Assembly: GCA_004431415.1 (NCBI GenBank)
Contig: QPMI01000002.1
Location: 1 to 54,908, forward strand
Length of the DNA: 54,908 bases
Source: Cyanophora paradoxa
Lineage: Eukaryota > Glaucocystophyceae > Cyanophorales > Cyanophoraceae
Direction: 5' to 3'
Made by a program: the position numbers and the translations under genes. Of this stretch, positions 20,101 through 32,100 are shown one piece after another (within the stretch, counting starts at the first letter, position 1; the number at the start of each line of letters is the position of its first letter). Below the pieces are notes generated by a model. It worked only from the letters and a program-made list of their open reading frames with translations, searched no databases and was not told the origin of the DNA.

Positions 20101-23100
20101 GGCGCCTGACGCGAACACCGCCACCACCTCCGCCACCGCACCCGACGGCAGGCTCTTTGCCTCGAAACCGTTCATCGCGATTCCCGACGGCGGCAGCGTC
20201 GCGACGACCTGGCCGTTCACCAGCAGCTTGTAGAGAGTCACTGTATCAGACGCAGCAGGCGTGTTCCACGAGAGCTGCGCTGACGAGCCGTTCGACGCGG
20301 TAGGCACCGCCTTAAGGGTGATGCCACTGTTCGGGTCCCGGGCGATGCCAGCGATGAGCGGCTTCGACTCGGCTCCGCTGGCGCCGTCCACTGCCACCAC
20401 GACAAATGTCGACACCAAGCCCCTCGCAAGGTCCGGCACCTCCACCGACGTTTGCGTCCCCGGCACCCTCGCAATCTCAACGCCGTCGCGCAGCACACGG
20501 TGCGCAAGCGGCGGGCCCGTCGTCGGCAGCGACCACGAGAGCGTGCCCGTCGTGCCGCCGAACATGCCGGACGCGACATCCACCAGCTGCAGGTTCGTGG
20601 GCGCCGTCGACTTGCGGGCGGCCCCAACGCCAAACCCGCTGCCGCCGCCTCCCGCCGAGATCGGCACAGGCGTGCTCGACAGCGTGGCGCCTGACGCGAA
20701 CACCGCCACCACCTCCGCCACCGCACCCGACGGCAGGCTCTTTGCCTCGAAACCGTTCATCGCGATTCCCGACGGCGGCAGCGTCGCGACGACCTGGCCG
20801 TTCACCAGCAGCTTGTAGAGAGTCACTGTATCAGACGCAGCAGGCGTGTTCCACGAGAGCTGCGCTGACGAGCCGTTCGACGCGGTAGGCACCGCTTTGA
20901 GGGTGATGCCACTGTTCGGGTCCCGGGCGATGCCAGCAATGAGCGGCTTCGACTCGGCTCCACTGGCGCCGTCCACTGCCACCACGACAAATGTCGACAC
21001 CAAGCCCCTCGCAAGGTCCGGCACCTCCACCGACGTTTGCGTCCCCGGCACCCTCGCAATCTCAACGCCGTCGCGCAGCACACGGTGCGCAAGCGGCGGG
21101 CCCGTCGTCGGCAGCGACCACGAGAGCGTGCCCGTCGTGCCGCCGAACATGCCGGACGCGACATCCACCAGCTGCAGGTTCGTGGGCGCCGTCGACTTGC
21201 GGGCGGCCCCAATTGCAACGCCAAACCCGCTGCCGCCGCCTCCCGCCGAGATCGGCACAGGCGTGCTCGACAGCGTGGCGCCTGACGCGAACACCGCCAC
21301 CACCTCCGCCACCGCACCCGACGGCAGGCTCTTTGCCTCGAAACCGTTCATCGCGATTCCCGACGGCGGCAGCGTCGCGACGACCTGGCCGTTCACCAGC
21401 AGCTTGTAGAGAGTCACTGTATCAGACGCAGCAGGCGTGTTCCACGAGAGCTGCGCTGACGAGCCGTTCGACGCGGTAGGCACCGCCTTAAGGGTGATGC
21501 CACTGTTCGGGTCCCGGGCGATGCCAGCGATGAGCGGCTTCGACTCGGCTCCGCTGGCGCCGTCCACTGCCACCACGACAAATGTCGACACCAAGCCCCT
21601 CGCAAGGTCCGGCACCTCCACCGACGTTTGCGTCCCCGGCACCCTCGCAATCTCAACGCCGTCGCGCAGCACACGGTGCGCAAGCGGCGGGCCCGTCGTC
21701 GGCAGCGACCACGAGAGCGTGCCCGTCGTGCCGCCGAACATGCCGGACGCGACATCCACCAGCTGCAGGTTCGTGGGCGCCGTCGACTTGCGGGCGGCCC
21801 CAACGCCAAACCCGCTGCCGCCGCCTCCCGCCGAGATCGGCACAGGCGTGCTCGACAGCGTGGCGCCTGACGCGAACACCGCCACCACCTCCGCCACCGC
21901 ACCCGACGGCAGGCTCTTTGCCTCGAAACCGTTCATCGCGATTCCCGACGGCGGCAGCGTCGCGACGACCTGGCCGTTCACCAGCAGCTTGTAGAGAGTC
22001 ACTGTATCAGACGCAGCAGGCGTGTTCCACGAGAGCTGCGCTGACGAGCCGTTCGACGCGGTAGGCACCGCTTTGAGGGTGATGCCACTGTTCGGGTCCC
22101 GGGCGATGCCAGCGATGAGCGGCTTCGACTCGGCTCCGCTGGCGCCGTCCACTGCCACCACGACAAATGTCGACACCAAGCCCCTCGCAAGGTCCGGCAC
22201 CTCCACCGACGTTTGCGTCCCCGGCACCCTCGCAATCTCAACGCCGTCGCGCAGCACACGGTGCGCAAGCGGCGGGCCCGTCGTCGGCAGCGACCACGAG
22301 AGCGTGCCCGTCGTGCCGCCGAACATGCCGGACGCGACATCCACCAGCTGCAGGTTCGTGGGCGCCGTCGACTTGCGGGCGGCCCGAACGCCAAACCCGC
22401 TGCCGCCGCCTCCCGCCGAGATCGGCACAGGCGTGCTCGACAGCGTGGCGCCTGACGCGAACACCGCCACCACCTCCGCCACCGCACCCGACGGCAGGCT
22501 CTTTGCCTCGAAACCGTTCATTGCGATTCCCGACGGCGGCAGCGTCGCGACGACCTGGCCGTTCACCAGCAGCTTGTAGAGAGTCACTGTATCAGACGCA
22601 GCAGGCGTGTTCCACGAGAGCTGCGCTGACGAGCCGTTCGACGCGGTAGGCACCGCCTTGAGGGTGATGCCACTGTTCGGGTCCCGGGCGATGCCAGCGA
22701 TGAGCGGCTTCGACTCGGCTCCGCTGGCGCCGTCCACTGCCACCACGACAAATGTCGACACCAAGCCCCTCGCAAGGTCCGGCACCTCCACCGACGTTTG
22801 CGTCCCCGGCACCCTCGCAATCTCAACGCCGTCGCGCAGCACACGGTGCGCAAGCGGCGGGCCCGTCGTCGGCAGCGACCACGAGAGCGTGCCCGTCGTG
22901 CCGCCGAACATGCCGGACGCGACATCCACCAGCTGCAGGTTCGTGGGCGCCGTCGACTTGCGGGCGGCCCCAATTGCAACGCCAAACCCGCTGCCGCCGC
23001 CTCCCGCCGAGATCGGCACAGGCGTGCTCGACAGCGTGGCGCCTGACGCGAACACCGCCACCACCTCCGCCACCGCACCCGACGGCAGGCTCTTTGCCTC

Positions 23101-26100
23101 GAAACCGTTCATCGCGATTCCCGACGGCGGCAGCGTCGCGACGACCTGGCCGTTCACCAGCAGCTTGTAGAGAGTCACTGTATCAGACGCAGCAGGCGTG
23201 TTCCACGAGAGCTGCGCTGACGAGCCGTTCGACGCGGTAGGCACCGCTTTGAGGGTGATGCCACTGTTCGGGTCCCGGGCGATGCCAGCGATGAGCGGCT
23301 TCGACTCGGCTCCGCTGGCGCCGTCCACTGCCACCACGACAAATGTCGACACCAAGCCCCTCGCAAGGTCCGGCACCTCCACCGACGTTTGCGTCCCCGG
23401 CACCCTCGCAATCTCAACGCCGTCGCGCAGCACACGGTGCGCAAGCGGCGGGCCCGTCGTCGGCAGCGACCACGAGAGCGTGCCCGTCGTGCCGCCGAAC
23501 ATGCCGGACGCGACATCCACCAGCTGCAGGTTCGTGGGCGCCGTCGACTTGCGGGCGGCCCCGGCCGACATAGACACAGGCCGATCAGTCGATGGCTGCG
23601 ACGGGCCGATCGTAACAACTTCAACCCGCCCCGCAGGACCGAGGGGCTTCTGGGACAAAGTAGTTGCCCGTCCCATGTTTCTTGTGTAGATGATTGCCGC
23701 GGCAAGGAGTGCAATCGTAATGCTTCCCACCACCACCGGGACTGCCACAGCTGCTGGATGCACGCCCGAGCCTTCTGGCTCCGTTGTCTGCCAGTTGAAG
23801 TAGGAACCTTGCGCGGCTGCACCCGTCGGCGGCAGAGCTGCGCCTGGAGGAGACTCTTGCACTGCCTGCGTGATCACCTCCCCAATGCCAACTGCGGTGT
23901 CGATTGTCAGCTCGTCGGTAATTATAATATAAACCCATGCTTATGAGGGAATGTCGCACTTGCGAAAGGCGTGAGATGATTGCATGAGGCAACGGCGGTG
24001 ATGACCGCCATGTCGAGGATCATGGTGACATTTCCGCTGTGCGGACAGAAGGCATTAGAACTGTGCTTGCTGCATATTGCGAAAGCAAAGCAGGCGACAG
24101 TTACCAGCTGATCCAGATTTTGTTGATCTTGTCGTAATATATTAGATCTAGCTTTTGGTTGGGGTTGATGAGCTCTCCATTTGGCATCCGCAGAGGGATT
24201 TGGAACTGCGCTCAAGATCACAAATGGTTCGCAAATCAAAGGACCGTAATCTAGATCTAGTTCGCTTTTTAATGATATAAAATCATCACACCGTGATAGG
24301 CTCGGAAAGGTTGGACACTTCGAGCCCTACAACATCCACCTCCATCACATAGCTTGAGACATTGCTGCGCGGTAAACGCGTAGCGCTTAGAGCGTGCCTT
24401 CCACTTGACTTTGCATGCGGCGCCGGCGCACTACTTTACGACGGAGTTTGTGCCGTTGAGAGTGCCCTCCGTGGCCTCCGGGTATGGTCCGCGTGGGTAG
24501 ACGTACACGGTCAGTTGCGTACCATCGGTGCCGTTCAGAGATCTCGAGAGCTTTTGGAGCTCAGGAGGCACGACCAAACCGGCGGTCTCATTGCGGGATC
24601 CGCCGACATTGAAGTCGCCCTGGCCCTCTTGGTTGTGACAAACTTGGCCGGTGAAGATGGCGACGCGGAGGCCCGAGCTGACGGACGGGCTCGCGCCGCA
24701 CACGCCGCAGCGGACCGCCTTCGACGCGAAGGTCTTGAACATGCGCATGACGGAGTCGGCGAACTGGGATGTGTCAGTTCCGTTTGCATTCTCAGCAAGC
24801 CACCACGAAGAGCCAACGAAGGTGTCTGCACAGCTCTCGCATGAGCACACAAAGCGCTAGCGGGTATGATAGCGATTCTCGCCTTCACTTCACGCACCGG
24901 CTCCAGCAATGAGGAGCTCGTTGACATCAGCGGAATCGTCACAAGGATTTAAAGCGCTGTACAAAGAGTGCATCGCATCAGCCAGCCCGGTCTGGAGCTC
25001 CGACGAACCAGTGCTGGAAGTTGGAAAAATGAGACGGTGCCCAAAGCGGCCGTGTCGACGTCACGTTCAGTGAAGACGAACCGTGTGACGACGCGCGTCA
25101 GCGCGGTGCTGACCGAGACGGCCTGGACGAGCTGAAACTTGGAGGAGCGGTTGTTCGCCCCGACAGCTGCAGGTGCCACGGTGCAGCCCCATGATCAGCT
25201 GCAGGTTCGGCAACCCACGCACAGAGCAATGAACTGGCGCACAGCTAATAACCTTGAGCATCGGTGCCAGAGTCTCTTCTATTTTTCTGCAATCGATTAT
25301 TAGTGGCTGAAAGTATTATCAAAGAAATCGCTGTCCGCAAAACGTGCGGACTTCGTAGAGTCGGGGTCCCGATCCAGGTGCGACACCGTTCGATAAGCGG
25401 TGTCTGTGCCGGCCCCGATGTAACTGTCCAAAATGTCTGCGCGAAATCAAACTCCATTCGAGACCCCTGGCCAGCAGCCGCAGCTTCGATTCTCATGCTT
25501 TCAAGTGCGCACCGGAAATCGTGACCGCGGTGTTTCCGATGGCGGCGAGAGATGCCTCCAGGTCGCCGTCGCTGTCGGTGACGGCGATGGACCTCGAGCC
25601 GATGCCCAGGATGTCGAGCACGGAGGATTTCAGCTGGACCGGGTCCAGCCCCTCCACGCTCTGCTCCAGATCGGACGTCGCGTTCAAGTAATACTCTGCA
25701 GCAAGGGTGTGAGAATGTGATCGAAAATCGGAGCGGGGATTGGTGTATTCTACCCGTAGAAGCGTTGTAGATGTCTTTCACGATAATCACCATGCGAACT
25801 GTGCGGTCTTCGCCCTCTCCGCGAGGCAGCACGGCGCGCACGACCGGGGCGGAGTTTGGCTGGCTTTGTGTCACGAAAACGCCGGGGCGGCTCGCGGGGG
25901 AATAATCTGAAAGCTCATGATCAGTCATCAAGGCGCTTTGTTTTCTACCCAAGGCCAGACAGAGTGCAGAAATTCAGTCGCAGACCTGCAATTTGTACAG
26001 CAACGGGTCCGATGTATACTGGGATATCCAATTCGTGCACGTGACAACGAACTGCCAAAAGGTGCGATTGACGTCAACGGATCTCGATGCGTTTGCAAAA

Positions 26101-29100
26101 TTTAAACGAGCGTCCGATCTCGCACCTGCGTCTGGAGAGCGATGCCTACCGGGGGTTGACTGTGCATTCGCCCGGATTGGTCCCGAGATGACGCGAATCG
26201 ACGTATCTTGTGAGGCTGCGCAGAAGCGTTGGCAGTTTAGAGACAGCGACGTCGAAGTTGCTAATCATAAATTCAATGCAAGCCGTGCACCGCTCCGCGT
26301 AGGACCCTGGTCCTTGGCGTACGCGCTGCACCGAATTCTGATATCGATAGTGAAGTGTAAGACATAAGCTCGGAGTAAGCTACCAGAATTAGAAGATGTG
26401 CACCGGTATAGCCGATCAAGCGAGATGAAAGACGCTGAAGAAAGTTTCTTGTTTATAATGAGAGTGGAAGAGTTCGCCGAAGTTCGGACGGCAAGGCTGC
26501 GCAGAAATACTTCAATTTAATATTCTGGGTTGTTTTCTTTACGCGTACGACTTCTCCGGACGTACCTGGAGATATTGGCGATCGTTTCGTCTCCGTCGGC
26601 GCTCGACCAAACGAAGACGAGGTCGTCCGCAGAGCTCTCGGGCCTATCCGGCTGGGAGGCCTCGCATCGGATCTGCGTCCGCAGTTGAGGGCTTCGAGCA
26701 ATGCGCGCGCTCTTAATGTAAGTTCCGAGCTCAGAATTTAAAGCGCACCCAAATGCCGAGCTCCTCGATTGCGTAGGTCGGGTCAGCGGGGAACGTTGAC
26801 TGCAGATATCGATGTTCAGCTGGCAAAACGATAAATTTAAACGCGATCCGCGGTCTCGAGCGCACCGTGATGAAGACGACAGGAACGCTTTCCTGAGCAA
26901 GCGTAATGATCACGGAGGTGCTGTCCGTCGCGTTGCCCTCGGGCACGCCCACGCGGAAGCGCGCGGAGAAGAGGCTCAATGTAACGGAGTACGCGGTGCC
27001 TGCCTCGAGGCCCAGCTCTTTCGGATCGACTGTGAGAGTTGGCTGTGCCGCCTCAATTGTCGCCATGAGCTCATCGGGGCTGCCCTCGACCGAGGCGGCC
27101 GCCGCGGCTGCTGCATCCGTGGCGACCTTTTGGAACTCCCACCGATACTTGAAAACGCTGCTGACGAGCGCGATGCCTCCCTCGTCTGCGGACGCCGTGT
27201 AGTCCGGATCTCGGCTCAGGCTTGCGTCCAAAATGAAGGTGCGGGTGGGCGAGACGACGCGATTCCCGCCAGCAATCCGAGCATCCAGGTCTTCGCTCAA
27301 TATCACAAGCGTCACATTGATAAATGCCTGAGTCATTCGTAGCACGCGCATCAGAACTCGGCTAAATTCACGACGTCAAGCGAGTTCACCGATGGCGTGT
27401 CGGGCTGCTGCAGATCGCGGGCTGTCATTGTCATCGTGAACTGGCTGTTGGGCTGCAGCGTATTTTTCGGCTGCAGTGCGATGATGATGAGTTAATTTCA
27501 AAAAGCATTTGTAAATATCAGTACGCCGATACAAACGGTTCGCACGATAAGCAGCGTCGGATTGTCCAGCTCGACAGTGCTGGGCAAGAACTCCAGTGCG
27601 GAGTCAGGCAGGTGCCATTGCGCCTCCATGTCCGATGCGCGGAGCCACTGGAAGCCACGGAGGATGACAACTGCGCCGCAGCACACCGTAAATATTTCTC
27701 CGCAAAGAAAGAACACGTTAACGAAAGAGCGCGAGGGCCTTACATGCTTCAGGGTCGTCGAGTTCCTTGTTGCAAGTTGTCCGCTGCGAGATTTGAATTC
27801 ACGGAACGGTGCACAGGATCCGGAATTGGAATGAATTGTTAGGCGAACCTGTACTACGACCTTAATGGTGGTTAGGGTCGATGCCTTCGAGTAAACGGTC
27901 GTGCCTCCGTCGACCTCCAGGAACGGCGGCTGCAATGTTGCGTGACTTATTGAGCAAGAAGCTAACGCTTTGAATTTAGTACTGGTACACCAGCTCAGTG
28001 GCGCACGAATAGTCCGGACTTGTATAATTTGACCTGGACGGTGTTGGACTTCGCGCCGAGGTAGTTCCGGGCGTACACCGAGAGCCTGTAGTCACGCGTG
28101 TGCGGAACGTCGTCCGGTACAATCAAAGTGTCGTTGTGCGTAGTGTTGACGGTCACGGAACGCTCTGCCAGCGAGCTGCATGTGGCCTCGTCGACGCACG
28201 ACCAGTAGTAGGTCAGAGGCCGGCGACCCGTTCCAGAGATCGGGAAGGCGACAATGCGGGCCCTACGGCAGACCGCTACGATTTCGGGGAACGTGGCTGA
28301 GATGACGGGAGCAAAATTGTCGCCAACAGAGACCTGGGAAGCAATGAGCGCAAGCAATTCCAGAGCTCGAAATGCGCACGATGAAGAAGCCTCTGAAGCG
28401 CTCGTCAGTGGCAGTGTCGCCCGGTAGATCGGAATGCGGAAGAAGAGAAGGTCGCCAATGACAACGGTCGAGTCCGGCATGATGGAAAACACAATAGTGT
28501 CCTGGCCGGACCAGAAAGCGGTCGCCCCTGAGCGAGCGCGTTCAGAAATACGCGTATGATGGAATATGAAGCTGCAATTGCAAGAGAAGAAATGACTCGC
28601 CGGTTCCGAGCTTGGCGGCCGACTCATCGGTCAGATAGAAGGTCGCTGGCAGTCTCTCGGGCTCGCGGCGTGCTGGATAATTAAACGTCACGGCTACTTG
28701 AATGCCTGATAACACATTTAGCACTCTGCAAAGCGCAAGTGGGTGAATTCGAATTGCGAGGGCTGCGGGCACCGTTGTCCAGAACATAGGACGAAATGAT
28801 GGTCATTGAGCCTTGAACCTACGTATGCGCATGGATAAATGAGAAATTGAAGGCCAAATGCAGAAAAGGGCGTGAGTGCTTGCCTGGAGCGGCTGGGGCG
28901 CGTCCGTCACGAAGGGTGTCGGTGCATCGAGGACGCTATTCCGAAGCGCGTAGCGCACAAAGATCTTCAAGTTGTCTCCCTGGTCAGCGAGGTCATCAGT
29001 GATCCGAAGCCCCTTGACGTCAACGTAGATGCCCGTGCCGTTCGCGTTAAGGGCTTGCACAGCGGAGGGCTCCGCGTAGGGAATTTGGCCGGCCGGAATG

Positions 29101-32100
29101 GTGGGGAGGATGAACGCTGCAGGGTCGAGGTCCGACAGCACCGCTTCCGACGAGCCCGTGAGCCGGGTCACAACGCACCGCACGGAGGTGAGCACGAAAA
29201 TGCTGCGCGATGGGCACGAAAGACGGGCGCCGATCACGTCGACCGGAGCTGGGCGCACGAAGCCATTCCCAACCAGCAGACTCCACTGCGGACGAAGCCA
29301 CACCTCGCCCACTTCGAAAAGCTGCAGCGAAAGCACGCCGATGGCCGGAACGGTCGCCGAGCCACTAGCAGCTGGTGCGAGATAAACACTTCATTCATGC
29401 TTGTGGCAACTGGTGTTCCGGAGCCCTCAGTGTCCGGATCCGCAGGCGAGAGGCGTCCAAGGTCCGCAAAGTCACTTGGAAGGAGCGGAGCTGAGCCCGT
29501 TGGCGAAACAAGCACACATGAGAAATTGGACGCGAGGCCAACACGGGGTGGGCAGCGCAGGGTCGCGTTAATAACAACGACGACGTTGGCTAGCACAGCG
29601 TTCACACTCGGTTCGGCAGTCCGCCCGTCAACGATGAGTGCCACTGAATCTGCAATTGCGAGGGCGCGATCATGAGTGCCGCCCATGACAAAAAGCAGGC
29701 GCGAGTTGCGATTACCTCAACGCGCTCTCCGTTAGGCCCTGTGGGCGTTGTCGCTGTGAAGTTAAATTGCAGGGATCCGTTGATGGTTGGAAGGGGCCCA
29801 ATCGCGCCGCCGGTACCCGCTGGAGAGGAACGAATGACGAAGTCGGAAGGGAACAGGTCGCCACCGGTCGGGCCTTCGTGACGTTGCACCAGGATTCGGC
29901 GCCCACGTGGCGGCGCAGCGGGCTGCACCGCAGAGTCGCGTTTAGGGAAGTGAACCGTACGGGGCTTCCGTTGATGTGCTGCGTAGAAGGATCCACAAGC
30001 GGCGCGTAGCGCACGTTGATGCTGCCCAGTACAGGCTGGCTGGGTACAAAGGTGAACTCCCACTGATGCGGCTTCCCCGTGACTGCGATAAGCCCGCTGG
30101 CATTGCCCGCACTCGTGGTGACACGGAAACAGTCAGGTCGGACGCCAGGAGGGCCGGTGATGACTCCGTGCGCGAGACGAGGCATGTAATGACTGCGCCG
30201 ATGACGACGCGGATGGGCGAGCAGGAAACCGTTGCCTCCAGCACGATGACGTTTACGTCGTTCACAAGGCCGCCACCAACGATGCTGCTATAGTTTGCCC
30301 ACAGGCGCACCGGCTCGCCGGCATGGTCGGTCTCACAAGGAACTTCAGGAATTCGCTGGTCGTTTCGACTGGGACGAGGGCCGAGGTCGGGGAGACGCTG
30401 CCCCAGAGCCTGGGTTCTGGAACCAGATCCCCTCGAAATCGGTGGAAGGAGAGGCTCTGAACCATTCTTCCGGGCAAGAGTGACGCCGACAGGGGCACCG
30501 ACGGTCACGCGGGTCACGTTTGTGGAAAGGACGGCGGCAATTAGGAAGACCGTCGAGGGTGACTGGTCGACGTGGGGCGATGCGGGATGCAGACTCGAGT
30601 TGTAGTGGACCGAGATGGCGATTCCACCCAGCCGGAGGCCCGCAGGCTGAATGCTGAGAGAGACGTTTCCAAGCTGCTGGACATGCGGTTGCGGCTGCAG
30701 CACGGTGGCCGAGTCCTCCGGCAGTGCAGCGTCGGGCAGAAAGTCCGTCGTCAGAAGCGGGGGGCGCCGGCCATACGCCCCAAGGTGCACAGTACATCGA
30801 TGTTCTCGCGCACACGCTCTGGGCAGTGCAGGACGGCCCGCACCACGTCCACAAGATGCTGGACCAGGTCCCCGCCTCCGATCGACTGCGACCATTTGAA
30901 TGCGACTGGGACGGCGCTCTCCGCCCGCACGCCGACAGCAATGAGCGTCGGGTTGCCACTTTTCACGAAAGGTACTCCGGTCTGGATGGCTCCGCCGGGA
31001 ACGGACGCCCCCGAAAAATCGAGGTCTGAAATCAGAATCGGTGGGGAGCCCGCGACGCCCTCCGCCAAGCACTCGACAGCGGCGCCAACGGCGATGCGCG
31101 TCAAGTTGCAGCGGGCGGCAGCGTCGATGACCGTCAAGTTCGCGCGGCCGATAAGACCACCCCCGACGATCTCTTGGTACAGGGCGTTGATAGGACCGTT
31201 CGTGACAAGTGTGGTTGCGTTGACCTCGGCAATAATCTTCGAGCGATAGCGAGTGTAAGTATGGCAAAAAATAAAGAAATTGCTGTTGCAAAATTAAAGA
31301 CGGCGCACGATGCCAGGCTCCGATGGAGGACCGACCGACAGGCCTTTCAGGACCTGAGTGTTGTTTGACGTGGGCAGGGCGACGTCCGAGGGGTCCATCG
31401 GCCAAGGCGTGGGGTGACACGGCAGGGCACGATCGAGAATCGCCGCGCGCGGGTCCGGTTGCAGCTGAACGTTGCGGAGATGAAGTGTATGAGGCTCGCC
31501 CGGGAGGCATACTTGCCCAGGACATCGCCGTTAAATACGACAGAGACGTTGGCAAAGGTGGCGTTGCCCAGGGCATTCAGTGAGGCGAGCTGCGAGGCGG
31601 ACGGGACGGGAACTCGGAATGTGAATCCGTCCACACCAGAGGTCGTCTGCAGGGCGTTCACGAAGGACTGCCCGCGTCCGATGACATAGACCGCGCGGAA
31701 GAAGTCGCTCAGCTGCAGGGCCGGGGAGTTACCGGCTCGCGTGACATTGCAGGGCACGAGGCGGCCGGGGATCGTTCGCGGTACGCAGTTCAGCACAGCA
31801 TCGACGATCGTCACTGGCAAGCTCGTGAGGGTTCCGTTCCCGAGCTACGCACGAGGTTCAATATTACTGTACATATGACAGCAAAGGATTATACGTATTA
31901 AAGTGCTTGCTTCTTCAGACCACTGCGCCAGCATGCCCGTCGTCGGCGTTGCCATCAGAGCAGTTGCGGATAAAAGGATGGCGCCGTCGGTGCCCTGGAT
32001 CGAAATCGGAGTCTCGGACCGGAGCAGGCTGGGGTTGCTTGCTGTCAGGCGGAGGTCCGTCACTTGCAGGGGGGCGCTGTTTGCAACAGGCGAAACTTGG

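Noticed and set aside
14791-23563. CRISPR-like array
   Set aside because: Repeats of 585-591 bp without spacers, coding for Fn3-like domains.
14980-23689. Long open frames on the + strand in every repeat unit (160-210 residues)
   Set aside because: They are antisense shadows of the GC-rich Fn3 units and end in every unit. The - strand frame runs through the units and has domain patterns and valid splice ends.
15541-23877. The long frame taken as a stand-alone gene starting at 23,877
   Set aside because: The apparent start codon is GTG inside the exon. The sequence continues upstream in phase across a clear intron into the GPS exon.
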